Shown piece after piece: positions 37,300 through 45,036 of a stretch of DNA of 64,000 nucleotides. The notes under the pieces are model-generated. The model did not search any database and was not told where the DNA came from. It saw only the letters and a list, made by a program, of their open reading frames with translations. A program made the translations under genes and the position numbers. The DNA lies in NCBI RefSeq assembly GCF_900100865.1, contig NZ_LT627734.1, positions 1,426,001 through 1,490,000 on the forward strand. Direction: 5' to 3'. The stretch comes from Candidatus Aquiluna sp. UB-MaderosW2red. Its GTDB lineage: Bacteria > Actinomycetota > Actinomycetes > Actinomycetales > Microbacteriaceae. Each line of letters starts with the position of its first letter. The stretch's first letter is position 1.

Positions 37300-38385
37300 T
37301 TAGTCTGCCAGCTTATGCATCCAATTATGGCGATCAGCCACAATTCCATATTGGATGCCGGTGAGCTCCTCGCGAAGCGAAACAGTCAGCTCACCCGGCT
37401 GGTTATCCCCAATCACAATCTCTTCATCTCGAGATTTGAAGATTCCCACCGGGGTAATAACGGCTGCTGTGCCGCAGGCAAGAACCTCAGCTATTTCACC
37501 GGATTTGGCCCCCTCACGAACCTCATCCAGGGTCACTTTGCGCTCGGTTATTTTTATCCCACGGTCCCTAATAAGCGTTATCAAAGAATCCCTGGTGATG
37601 CCACGCAGAATGGTGCCATCAAGTCCAGGAGTGACTACGGAACCGTCTTTATAAATAAAGAACAGGTTCATTCCACCAAGTTCCTCGACATGGGTTGAGG
37701 TCTCAGCGTCTAGGAATACCACCTGGGAGCAGCCCTGGTCATAACCTTCTTGCTGGGCCAAAAGCGAGGCCGCATAGTTACCGCCGGTTTTCGCCTCACC
37801 GGTGCCGTGCTTCCCGGCCCTCGAAGAATCCAGGGCAATCCAAATCGAAATCGGTTTGACTCCCCCAACAAAATATGGACCTACCGGGGATGCGATCACT
37901 CGATACTCAACGCGCTTAGCGGCGCGAACTCCCAAGAAATTCTCCGCAGCAATCTCAAAAGGTCTGAAATAAAGCGTTTTTTCGCCCTCGGGCTTTGGCA
38001 CCCAGTCGCCGTCAACCGCAATCAACTGGTGGAGTGAATCTATGAAGACATCGGCTGGGAGCTCGGGTAATGCCATTCTCTTGGCAGAGCGCTGAATGCG
38101 TGCAGCATTCATCTCGGGCCTGAAAGTCCAGATTGAACCGTCCTCATGGCGATAAGCCTTGATGCCCTCAAAAACCTCTTGGCCATAGTGCAAAACTGCC
38201 GAGGATGGATCCATCAAAATTGGGCCATATGGAATTACTTGAGCGCTGTGCCAACCGATACCCGCTTCCCAAACCACAACGACCTGGTGGTCGGTGAAGT
38301 GGCTTCCAAAGGTGGGGTCAGATATAGCGGCTTCGCGATCAAAGTCACTCAGCGGTGATGGGTTGCGGGTTACTTCAAATTTCAT
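37300..38385 (-). CDS. ilvE: branched-chain amino acid aminotransferase
   Basis: PLP enzyme that makes leucine, isoleucine and valine from their keto acids. Fold class IV: FGSHFTDHQVVVVWEAGIGW, LHYGQEVFEGIKAYRHEDGS, RMALPELP and the PLP-Lys region GTGEAKTGGNYAASLLAQ. EVLACGTAAVITPVG is near the end. Length 361. It sits between leuB (8 nt upstream) and the FAH gene (4 nt downstream), so leuB-ilvE-FAH-gltX is probably one operon. Confidence 0.95.
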   Translation of the reverse strand: MKFEVTRNPSPLSDFDREAAISDPTFGSHFTDHQVVVVWEAGIGWHSAQVIPYGPILMDPSSAVLHYGQEVFEGIKAYRHEDGSIWTFRPEMNAARIQRSAKRMALPELPADVFIDSLHQLIAVDGDWVPKPEGEKTLYFRPFEIAAENFLGVRAAKRVEYRVIASPVGPYFVGGVKPISIWIALDSSRAGKHGTGEAKTGGNYAASLLAQQEGYDQGCSQVVFLDAETSTHVEELGGMNLFFIYKDGSVVTPGLDGTILRGITRDSLITLIRDRGIKITERKVTLDEVREGAKSGEIAEVLACGTAAVITPVGIFKSRDEEIVIGDNQPGELTVSLREELTGIQYGIVADRHNWMHKLAD

Positions 38386-38393
38386 CTCTACCC

Positions 38394-39434
38394 CTAAATC
38401 AGTCCAAGGATAGATTCTGCAATCTGATCCGTGGTTCGCTTTTGATTGCCGCGGGTTAGTAGGTCTTGGGCAACCGCAGTCTCAATCTTCTGCGCAGCCA
38501 AATCGAACCCGAGGGTTTTTGCCATGAGCGCCGCAGACAGGATGGCCGCGGTTGGATCAGCCAGATTTTTGCCGGCGATATCCGGTGCAGAGCCATGAAC
38601 GGGTTCGAACATGGAGGGAAATGCACCGGTTGGATTTAGATTAGCCGATGCAGCCAGCCCAATGCCACCGCAGATTGCGGCTGCCAGATCGGTAATGATG
38701 TCGCCAAATAGGTTGTCGGTAACAATCACATCGAAACGATTCGCAGCCGTCACCATGTAAATAGTTGCGGCGTCAATGTGCATGTAATCGTGGGTGACAC
38801 CCGGGTAGTTAGCCGAAACTTCCTCGACCATTCGAAGCCAAATCTTGCCGGCATGCACTAAAACATTGGTTTTATGCACCAGTGTGACGTGCTTGCGCTC
38901 GCGAGTCTGAGCGAGCTCAAAGGCATATTCAACGGCTCTTTTCACCCCGAAGGCGGTGTTGACTGAGACCTCGTTCGCCACCTCTTGGTCGGTGCCAATT
39001 CGGATAGCCCCGCCGTTACCAACGTAGGGACCTTCGGTGCCCTCGCGCACCACTATAAAATCCAAACCCTCGATTCCTGAAAGCGGAGACTGCACCCCGG
39101 CGAAGAGTTTGGATGGGCGAAGGTTAATGTGGTGGTCAAATGCAAAGCGTAGTTTCAGCAGTAGCCCGCGCTCTAAGATTCCAGAGGCAACCTGCGGGTC
39201 GCCAATCGCTCCCAAAAGAATCGCGTCGTGGGTTCCAAGAGCTACTAAATCCGATTCTTCTAATACCGAGCCGGTGGCCAAGTATCTTTTTGCTCCGAGG
39301 TCATACTCGGTGGCCCTTACTTGAACATCGCCTAGAGCCTTGCCAAGCGCCGAAAGCGCGACCTTGGTGACCTCTGGTCCAATGCCATCGCCTGGAATTA
39401 CGGCAAGGTTAATAGAATTCAAATCTGACCTCAC
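38394..39434 (-). CDS. leuB: 3-isopropylmalate dehydrogenase
   Basis: Oxidises and decarboxylates 3-isopropylmalate in leucine synthesis. Seen: [13 protein letters not shown] at the N-terminus, [30 protein letters not shown], the Lys/Tyr region [30 protein letters not shown] and [13 protein letters not shown]. The GTG start gives 346 residues; a TTG four codons later, preceded by GTGAGG, is an alternative that is closer to homologue starts. The gap to the methyltransferase upstream is 35 bp. Confidence 0.94.
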   Translation of the reverse strand: MRSDLNSINLAVIPGDGIGPEVTKVALSALGKALGDVQVRATEYDLGAKRYLATGSVLEESDLVALGTHDAILLGAIGDPQVASGILERGLLLKLRFAFDHHINLRPSKLFAGVQSPLSGIEGLDFIVVREGTEGPYVGNGGAIRIGTDQEVANEVSVNTAFGVKRAVEYAFELAQTRERKHVTLVHKTNVLVHAGKIWLRMVEEVSANYPGVTHDYMHIDAATIYMVTAANRFDVIVTDNLFGDIITDLAAAICGGIGLAASANLNPTGAFPSMFEPVHGSAPDIAGKNLADPTAAILSAALMAKTLGFDLAAQKIETAVAQDLLTRGNQKRTTDQIAESILGLI

Positions 39435-39469
39435 GGGTTATTTGATTTAACCTTATTGGCTTATCGGGC

Positions 39470-40075
39470 CTAAAGCCGCACTAAAAGAGTTACATCCAAC
39501 GCAGTTTTTACACCCGAATCGGTTGAAACCTCTCGGGTGCGATCCGAAACCTCAAAATTGAGTCCTTTTGAAAGCGCCCAGGCCTCTAATTGCGACCCAG
39601 ACGGAAGTAATTCTGCGAAAGGTGGCCCACCGAAGCCTTTGGTCAAATTCAGAAGTGAATGCCAGACTCCAAACATCACACCGGTCTTCTGCTGTGCCAA
39701 AACATTATTCAGAGCAAGCTCTAACTGATTCCACGGTAACTGCAGATAAGCGATTAGCGTCAAGTCGGGCTCTGACCCAAAGACAACGCTGGTGGCATCG
39801 GCATGGTTTGTGATTACCGGTTTTGCCAGGGTTAGCTTTTGCTCTCTTGCCAAAAACCTATCCAGGGCAACCATGGAGAATTCGACATTCTCAACCTGCC
39901 AACCGCGCTTGGCGAACCAAAGCGCGTTGCGCCCCTCCCCGCCGGCCAGATCAATCATCGACCCCACGGGCAACTCACTAAGCGCCTCGAGGACAAACTG
40001 ATTGGGCTCCAAAGACCACATTGACTCAGTAGCTAGATAACGCTCATCCCAGCTCTTGGCGGATTGCCCGTTCAT
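39470..40075 (-). CDS. SAM-dependent methyltransferase, candidate thiol/sulfide methyltransferase
   Basis: A 201-residue class I methyltransferase. SAM-binding motif I is SMIDLAGGEGRNALWFAKRG near residues 39-58, with the N-terminal WDERYLATESMW of the TehB/thiopurine-methyltransferase-like group. Its ATG overlaps the TAA of the rhodanese lipoprotein (TAATG), so it is translated with it and presumably controlled by the same operator. Because the surrounding genes handle sulfane sulfur, methylation of a thiol or sulfide is a reasonable guess, but no residue proves that. Any small-molecule substrate remains possible. Confidence 0.7.
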   Translation of the reverse strand: MNGQSAKSWDERYLATESMWSLEPNQFVLEALSELPVGSMIDLAGGEGRNALWFAKRGWQVENVEFSMVALDRFLAREQKLTLAKPVITNHADATSVVFGSEPDLTLIAYLQLPWNQLELALNNVLAQQKTGVMFGVWHSLLNLTKGFGGPPFAELLPSGSQLEAWALSKGLNFEVSDRTREVSTDSGVKTALDVTLLVRL

Positions 40076-40443
40076 TAGTCTTTGACGACAGCGAGCCCAA
40101 GCTGACTGGAAGCATTGGCCACAGAGCCACCGTTAATCAACTCACCGGTGAAGCCAAGATCGCGCATCTGAGTAATGGCCTGGCCCGCGCGGTTGCCACT
40201 GCGGCAGTAAATGTAGTAATCCAAGCTTGGATCAAGAGTTGTAATCTGGGTTGCAAAATCGGCAGCGGCAATTGGAATTAGGACTGCGCCTTCGAGGTGT
40301 CCGCTATCCCACTCGGACTGCTCTCGCACGTCGATAATCTCTGCATAGCTCTGCGGATCAAACTTTTCCGTTGAACAACCGGCGAGTGAGCTCACTGCGA
40401 AGAGGGCGATTAGTGCGGCTGCTAAAAACTTATAAATCTTCAA
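40075..40443 (-). CDS. rhodanese-domain lipoprotein
   Basis: An exported single-domain sulfurtransferase. The start is TTG at 40443: AAGGA lies 6 nt upstream, and the next residues form a signal peptide KIYKFLAAALIALFAVSSLA ending in the lipobox LAGC (Cys 23). The rhodanese domain has EIIDVREQSEWDSGHLEGA and the active loop YCRSGNRAG with Cys 80. A longer frame from 40527 would cross the operator and regulator start. About 122 residues. It is divergent from the CsoR-family gene across the palindromic operator. Confidence 0.85.
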   Translation of the reverse strand: MKIYKFLAAALIALFAVSSLAGCSTEKFDPQSYAEIIDVREQSEWDSGHLEGAVLIPIAAADFATQITTLDPSLDYYIYCRSGNRAGQAITQMRDLGFTGELINGGSVANASSQLGLAVVKD

Positions 40444-40459
40444 TCTGATTCCTTTCAGG

Positions 40460-40475
40460 ATACCCCCTAGGGTAT
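40460..40475. promoter_or_regulatory. operator-like palindrome for the CsoR/CstR-family regulator
   Basis: The sequence ATACCCCCTAGGGTAT has half-sites ATACCC/GGGTAT around a 4-nt spacer. G/C-rich palindromes flanked by AT of this kind are the known operators of CsoR and CstR repressors. It lies in the 71-bp gap between the rhodanese lipoprotein and the regulator gene and recurs exactly once more in the window (44982-44997). Confidence 0.8.
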
Positions 40476-40497
40476 GTGCTAGGTTATCTAGTGTCAA
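40469..40497 (-). promoter_or_regulatory. promoter of the rhodanese lipoprotein, overlapping the operator
   Basis: On the minus strand a perfect -35 TTGACA (40497-40492) is followed after 17 bp by TACCCT (40474-40469), whose position puts the -10 inside the palindrome. Repressor bound at the palindrome would block this promoter. The expected 5' leader is about 20 nt and includes the AAGGA ribosome binding site. Confidence 0.55.
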
Positions 40498-40514
40498 GTT
40501 GAAAGGAGCTGAAT

Positions 40515-40772
40515 TTGGAAATTCCACAAGAGGATCTCGACTCAGTAAAAAGACGGCTCGCCAGAGCCCAAGGGCAAATCGGCGGCATCATAAAGATGCT
40601 CGAAGAAGGCAGGGAGTGCACCGACATCCTGACCCAGCTTGCAGCAGCTCAAGCCGCCATCTCCCGCGGAGCTTTTGCTCTAATCGCGTCCGGGATGGCC
40701 AACTGTGCGCAGGATGCATCCGGGCATAAAGACCGAGCCAAGCTCGAAAAAGCCTTTCTCTCACTCAGCTAA
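40515..40772 (+). CDS. CsoR/CstR-family transcriptional regulator, CstR-like ligand set
   Basis: An 85-residue all-helical DNA-binding repressor of the DUF156/CsoR-RcnR-FrmR family: LDSVKRRLARAQGQIGGIIKMLEEGRECTDILTQLAAAQAA is the family core. In copper-sensing CsoR the ligands are Cys-His-Cys; here the positions are Cys 35, Gly 60 and Cys 64, so the histidine is missing and the two cysteines remain, as in CstR, which senses persulfides by a disulfide or polysulfide bridge. TTG start with AAAGGAG 6 nt upstream. It is first in a run with two rhodaneses and a CoA-disulfide reductase fusion, which supports sulfane-sulfur sensing over copper. Confidence 0.85.
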   Translation: MEIPQEDLDSVKRRLARAQGQIGGIIKMLEEGRECTDILTQLAAAQAAISRGAFALIASGMANCAQDASGHKDRAKLEKAFLSLS

Positions 40773-40790
40773 AAGATAAGGAATCAACCA

Positions 40791-41108
40791 ATGGCACAAG
40801 AAGTAAACCTAAACGATCTAAGTCAAGCATTAGGGGAAGATGCATTTCTAATCGACGTGCGCGAGGACTGGGAGTTTCGAGACGGACACGTTCCAGCCGC
40901 AATTCATATGCCGCTGAGCTCAGTACCGGAGAATCTAACGGATCTTCCGAAAGACAAAAAGATATGGGTAATCTGCCAGTCTGGTGGAAGATCCATGACT
41001 GCGGCCAATTACCTAGAGGCCCAAGGCTTTGACGCGGTTTCGGTAGCGGGGGGCACCGGTGGCTGGATTACCTCCGGAAAAGACGTCTCAATGGGAGAAG
41101 ATATCTAA
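40791..41108 (+). CDS. single-domain rhodanese sulfurtransferase
   Basis: A 105-residue cytoplasmic rhodanese. LIDVREDWEFRDGHVPAAIHMPL is the family N-terminal motif, and the active loop is ICQSGGRS with Cys 62. Such proteins move sulfane sulfur between low-molecular-weight and protein thiols. It follows the regulator by 18 nt (AAGGA upstream of the ATG), and its TAA overlaps the ATG of the next rhodanese. Confidence 0.9.
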   Translation: MAQEVNLNDLSQALGEDAFLIDVREDWEFRDGHVPAAIHMPLSSVPENLTDLPKDKKIWVICQSGGRSMTAANYLEAQGFDAVSVAGGTGGWITSGKDVSMGEDI

Positions 41109-41440
41109 TGGGTCTATTTGATTTTTTCAAAAAGAAGTTCGAGACGATTTCACCAGCGCAAGCTAAGGAAGCGCTAGACGCCGGGGCGATGCTTATCGAT
41201 GTCCGCGAACCCAGTGAATACCGTTCAGGCCACGCATCTGGAGCCAGGCTAATTCCACTCGGTTCTTTAGAACAAAAATTCAAGGACATCCCAATTGAAC
41301 GCAAAATATTGGTGATCTGCCAGTCTGGCATGCGCTCTAGGCAAGCGGCCGGAATTCTAGCCTCCAATGGCTATCAGGTGACAAATATCTCGGGTGGGAT
41401 GATGGGCTGGAAACGTGCTGGTCAGCGGGTAGTGAACTAG
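41108..41440 (+). CDS. rhodanese sulfurtransferase with short amphipathic N-terminus
   Basis: A 110-residue rhodanese. The first 11 residues, MGLFDFFKKKF, form an amphipathic stretch that may touch the membrane. The core has LIDVREPSEYRSGHASGARLIPLG, and the active loop is ICQSGMRS with Cys 71. It is coupled to the previous rhodanese (TAATG) and 2 nt upstream of the next gene. Having two rhodaneses in tandem suggests a relay, though redundancy is equally possible. Confidence 0.9.
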   Translation: MGLFDFFKKKFETISPAQAKEALDAGAMLIDVREPSEYRSGHASGARLIPLGSLEQKFKDIPIERKILVICQSGMRSRQAAGILASNGYQVTNISGGMMGWKRAGQRVVN

Positions 41441-41442
41441 TT

Positions 41443-43086
41443 ATGAAGGTTCTAATCGTTGGCGGGGTTGCCGGTGGCATGTCCGCGGCAACTAGATTGC
41501 GCAGACTCCGCGAAGATGCAGAGATAGTCATTTTCGAACAGGGACCCCACGTCTCCTATGCGAATTGCGGCCTGCCGTATCACATCGGTGAGATTATTCC
41601 AGCCGAAGCAGATCTATTGCTGCAAACCCCGGAGTCTCTTAAAGACCGCTTCAACCTGGATGTTCGAGTAAATAATCGCGTGGTGCAGCTAAACCCAACA
41701 GCTAAAACCGTAGAGGTTGAAAACCTACAAACTGGTGAAAAATACATAGAGAGCTACGACTCGCTAATTCTCTCCACCGGGGCCAAGCCCCGAATGGTAC
41801 CCATTCCAGGACTCGAGCGTGCCCATGTGTTGCGCGATGTGCCAGATGCGATCGGTATCAAGGAGCTGGTTGACAATAAGAAGATTAAATCTGCCGTGAT
41901 TATCGGCGCCGGCTTCATCGGTGTGGAGCTTGCTGAGAACCTCCAGCACCGCGGCATTGACACCACCATCGTTGAGTTCCGCGACAGCATCTTGCCGCAG
42001 TTCGACCCCGAGATGATTGAACCGATGCAAAAGCTTTTGATTGAGCACGGCATCAAACTCGCTTTGAATTCAGAAACTGCCGAGGTTAGAAGTGACACCC
42101 TGATACTAAAAGATGGAAGAGAGATCCCGGCCGACTTAGTGGTTGCAGCAATCGGCGTAGTGGCAGATCACCACCTAGCCGTTGACGCGGGTCTTGAGAT
42201 TGGAACTGCTGGCGGTATAAAAGTTGATGATCAGATGCGCACCTCAAACCCATATATTTATGCGGTGGGAGATGCTGCCGAGAAGATCAGCGCACTGACT
42301 GGGCAGCCCCAAATGATATGGCTCGCAAACTTAGCAAATCGTCACGGGAGGCTAGTAGCCGATGTTGTTGCCGGTGAAAAAGTGTCGAATAGACCATCGA
42401 TTGGCACGGGAATCATCGGCGCCTACGGAATGGCGGCGGCTCTCACGGGGATTACCGAAGGCCTTGCCAAGCGCATGAACATCGAACACACCGTGATTCA
42501 CTTGCACCCAGGCAGTCACGCCGGCTACTACCCAGGAGCCGAACGAGTCTCACTAAAGATTTTGTTTGATCCTAAAACCGGGAGGCTCTTGGGGGCTCAG
42601 GCAATCGGCATGGATGGCATTGATAAGCGAATGGATGTGATTGCAACCGCAATCTATGCCGGACTCGGTATTGATGACCTAATGAATCTAGAGCTCTCCT
42701 ATGCGCCTGCATTTGGCTCCGCAAAGGATGCGATCAACCAGGCCGGCTATGTTGGAAACAATGTAAAAGGCGGCAAAACCCCCACCATTCAATGGCACGA
42801 GCTCAAAGCCGCTCAGGAACAAGGCTCAATCGTGGTGGATGTTCGTTCAAGCGAAGAGCACCAAGCCGGTAGCATCCCTAACACTCAACTGATTCCGGTT
42901 GATACCCTCAGGGAACGCCTGACCGAACTAGCTGGTAAGGACGTGATTGTGACCTGCGCTGTTGGCCAGCGCGGCCACACAGCCACGCAAATATTGCGCA
43001 GCCACGGCATCAACACCCGCAACCTCGACGGTGGTTACACCACGTGGCGAAGCGGAATGGATGCCAAAGAAAGGGTCGCGATTTAG
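41443..43086 (+). CDS. CoA-disulfide reductase / rhodanese fusion (NADH:persulfide reductase type)
   Basis: A 547-residue flavoprotein with a C-terminal rhodanese domain, the CoADR-RHD architecture. FAD motif VLIVGGVAGGMSAATRLRRL at the N-terminus, single active Cys 42 in SYANCGLPYHIGE, NAD motif VIIGAGFIGVELAENL, IYAVGDAAE, and the rhodanese region from about residue 450 with Cys 505 in VTCAVGQRGH. Characterised members reduce CoA-persulfide, polysulfide or CoA disulfide with NAD(P)H. As last gene of the operon, it would release sulfide from persulfides formed by the rhodaneses. A terminator follows. Confidence 0.92.
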   Translation: MKVLIVGGVAGGMSAATRLRRLREDAEIVIFEQGPHVSYANCGLPYHIGEIIPAEADLLLQTPESLKDRFNLDVRVNNRVVQLNPTAKTVEVENLQTGEKYIESYDSLILSTGAKPRMVPIPGLERAHVLRDVPDAIGIKELVDNKKIKSAVIIGAGFIGVELAENLQHRGIDTTIVEFRDSILPQFDPEMIEPMQKLLIEHGIKLALNSETAEVRSDTLILKDGREIPADLVVAAIGVVADHHLAVDAGLEIGTAGGIKVDDQMRTSNPYIYAVGDAAEKISALTGQPQMIWLANLANRHGRLVADVVAGEKVSNRPSIGTGIIGAYGMAAALTGITEGLAKRMNIEHTVIHLHPGSHAGYYPGAERVSLKILFDPKTGRLLGAQAIGMDGIDKRMDVIATAIYAGLGIDDLMNLELSYAPAFGSAKDAINQAGYVGNNVKGGKTPTIQWHELKAAQEQGSIVVDVRSSEEHQAGSIPNTQLIPVDTLRERLTELAGKDVIVTCAVGQRGHTATQILRSHGINTRNLDGGYTTWRSGMDAKERVAI

Positions 43087-43090
43087 CGAC

Positions 43091-43118
43091 CCTGGGTGTT
43101 TCCTGACCCAGCCTTTTT
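43091..43118 (+). terminator. intrinsic terminator after the CoA-disulfide reductase gene
   Basis: Stem CTGGGT/ACCCAG with an 8-nt loop, followed by CC and TTTTT, directly after the stop codon. It separates the sulfur operon from the convergent serA gene. Confidence 0.7.
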
Positions 43119-43153
43119 AGTCGAGTAATCGTTACTGGCTGGGTAACAAGCGT

Positions 43154-44755
43154 TTAGTAAGCCTCGGTAATGGCTATGGCTTGCATAAGGTCGGCCGAAA
43201 TCTCAGCACGCAAAGTTTCCAAAATCGCTTGGTCAATCCGACTATCGATTGTGATAACAGCAAGCGCCTTGCCACCTTTTTGCTGGCGTGCAATGTTCAT
43301 TGCTGCAATGTTCACGCCAGCCTCTGCAAACGCCTTGCCGTAAATGGCAACGATTCCCGGGCGATCTTGGTAGACCATGACCACAAAGTTCTCGGCCATC
43401 GAAAGCTCAACATCGTATCCATTAATAGAGACCACTTTTTGATGGTGCTTAGGGCCAATTACAGTTCCGCCAGCCGAGACAACACTGCCGTCCGACAGCA
43501 CGGCCTTCAAAGTTGTGACATTGCGATACTCATCAGAAACCAGGTCTTGAATAAGGCGCACCTCAACCCCGCGCTGCTGAGCCAATAGGGGCGCATTCAC
43601 ATAGGACACCTGCTCGGTGACCATGGATTGGAATAGGCCCTTCAGGGCGGCAAGCTTCAAGACGGTGACATCGTGAGCTGCGATTTCCCCAAGAGCCTCG
43701 AACTCTACAGAGACGATTGAAGTGTGGGCAAGGCCCGCGACAATCTGCCCGAGCTTTTCAGCAAGACCAATGCCGGGCCTGACCGAAGCATCGATGACGC
43801 CACCAGCTACGTTCACAGCGTCTGGAACCAAATCGCCAGCCAGCGCTAATCGAACCGAGCGGGCCACCGAAATGCCGGCTTTTTCTTGAGCCTCATCGGT
43901 TGAGGCTCCAAGGTGCGGGGTAACCAGGATGTTATCGAGAGTTAATAGTGGTGAATCTGTGGGCGGCTCATTCACAAAAACATCAAGCCCTGCTCCGGCG
44001 ATTTGCTTGCTCTTGAGGGCCTCGTAAAGAGCGGCCTCATCGATGATTCCACCGCGTGAGCAATTCACAATTCTCAGGTTTGGCTTCGCCATCGCGAACT
44101 CGTTGGTCGAAATCATCGAGGTTGTCTCGGGAGTCTTTGGAATGTGGATGGTGATGTAGTCGCTGCGCTTCATGAGGGTCTCAATATCGCAAAGCTCAAC
44201 ACCGATTTGCTCAGCTCTTTGAGCTGTCACATAAGGGTCGTAACCAATCAGGGTGACGCCAAAACCAGCTAGCCGCTGGGCGACCAAGGTTCCGATCCTG
44301 CCCAAACCAATGATGCCGATGGTTTTTTCGTAAAGCTCGACACCGGTGTACTGACTGCGCTTCCAGAGCCCGTTTTTCAAAGAGGCATTGGCATCCGGGA
44401 TGTGGCGCGAAAGCGCCATGATTTGACCAATGGCCAACTCTGCGGCCGAAATAATGTTTGAGGTTGGGGCGTTTACCACCATGACCCCGGCACTGGTTGC
44501 CGCCTTGATGTCCACGTTATCTAGCCCGACGCCGGCTCGCGCTATCACCTTTAGCAGAGGGGCCGCGGCAATAGCCTCAGCATCCATTTTGGTGGCTGAG
44601 CGAATCAAGACTGCGTGAGCCTCTTTCAGAGCCGGCAATAGAGCTGAGCGATCAGCGCCATCGACATTTCGAACTTCAAAATCCGGGCCGAGCGCTTCAA
44701 GCGTGGCGGGTGAGAGTTCTTCGGCAATTAATACAACTGGCTTAGACAATGGCAA
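43154..44755 (-). CDS. serA: D-3-phosphoglycerate dehydrogenase, long form
   Basis: First enzyme of serine synthesis. 533 residues, the long type found in actinobacteria: substrate and NAD domains (GLGRIGTLVAQRL, NCSRGGIIDEAAL, VTPHLGASTDEAQEKA), an intervening domain from about residue 315, and a C-terminal ACT domain (VVMVYQDRPGIVAIYGKAFA) for serine feedback. ATG start at 44755. Serine is the precursor of cysteine, which fits the sulfur-related neighbours, but no shared operator is seen at serA. Confidence 0.95.
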   Translation of the reverse strand: MPLSKPVVLIAEELSPATLEALGPDFEVRNVDGADRSALLPALKEAHAVLIRSATKMDAEAIAAAPLLKVIARAGVGLDNVDIKAATSAGVMVVNAPTSNIISAAELAIGQIMALSRHIPDANASLKNGLWKRSQYTGVELYEKTIGIIGLGRIGTLVAQRLAGFGVTLIGYDPYVTAQRAEQIGVELCDIETLMKRSDYITIHIPKTPETTSMISTNEFAMAKPNLRIVNCSRGGIIDEAALYEALKSKQIAGAGLDVFVNEPPTDSPLLTLDNILVTPHLGASTDEAQEKAGISVARSVRLALAGDLVPDAVNVAGGVIDASVRPGIGLAEKLGQIVAGLAHTSIVSVEFEALGEIAAHDVTVLKLAALKGLFQSMVTEQVSYVNAPLLAQQRGVEVRLIQDLVSDEYRNVTTLKAVLSDGSVVSAGGTVIGPKHHQKVVSINGYDVELSMAENFVVMVYQDRPGIVAIYGKAFAEAGVNIAAMNIARQQKGGKALAVITIDSRIDQAILETLRAEISADLMQAIAITEAY

Positions 44756-44824
44756 ACCTAACGTCTTATCGACAATGATTAGGGGGACTCTCGAAGTCTA
44801 GCGAATCAAGCGCCAGCCAGAGAT

Positions 44825-44941
44825 TTATTTACAGGTGCAGAGTTGAGATTCTGGAACACCGGCAAGGGCTTCTTCAACGTGCTGGCCGCAGCCTTCCCAG
44901 GTGATCTTGTTGCAGGTGTAGCAAGTGGCTTGTGAGCACAT
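44825..44941 (-). CDS. 38-residue cysteine-rich protein, probable metal- or sulfur-binding
   Basis: A very short gene: MCSQATCYTCNKITW followed by EGCGQHVEEALAGVP and ending LCTCK. Six cysteines in 38 residues, arranged C-x4-C-x2-C-x7-C...C-x-C, plus one His next to the fourth Cys. ATG at 44941 with AAGGAA about 8 nt upstream. I recall similar tiny 'MC..TC..C....W.GCG.HV' proteins in many bacteria and fungi, without known function. A strong promoter containing the CstR-type palindrome is directly upstream, so it is probably a member of the persulfide regulon. Confidence 0.85.
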   Translation of the reverse strand: MCSQATCYTCNKITWEGCGQHVEEALAGVPESQLCTCK

Positions 44942-44978
44942 GATTATATTTCCTTAATTCTCGAGTGAGTTACAGATT

Positions 44979-45009
44979 ATTATACCCCCTAGGGTATTGA
45001 CCGACTCAA
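44979..45009 (-). promoter_or_regulatory. promoter of the cysteine-rich small gene
   Basis: On the minus strand: -35 TTGAGT (45009-45004), 19-bp spacer, -10 TATAAT (44984-44979). The palindromic operator fills most of the spacer. The long spacer with a dyad between the boxes is a layout typical of tightly repressed metal- or sulfur-responsive promoters. Confidence 0.6.
44982..44997. promoter_or_regulatory. second copy of the CsoR/CstR-type operator palindrome
   Basis: ATACCCCCTAGGGTAT, identical over all 16 bp to the copy at 40460-40475. It lies between the cysteine-rich small gene (minus) and a frameshifted ORF (plus), so it could control either or both. Confidence 0.8.
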
Positions 45010-45036
45010 ATATTTAACACTCAACGAACTTCCTAT

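Noticed and set aside
40515-40772. Copper-sensing CsoR interpretation
   Set aside because: The His ligand is absent and the neighbours are rhodaneses; the CopB-like ATPase is 22 kb away without a copy of the operator.
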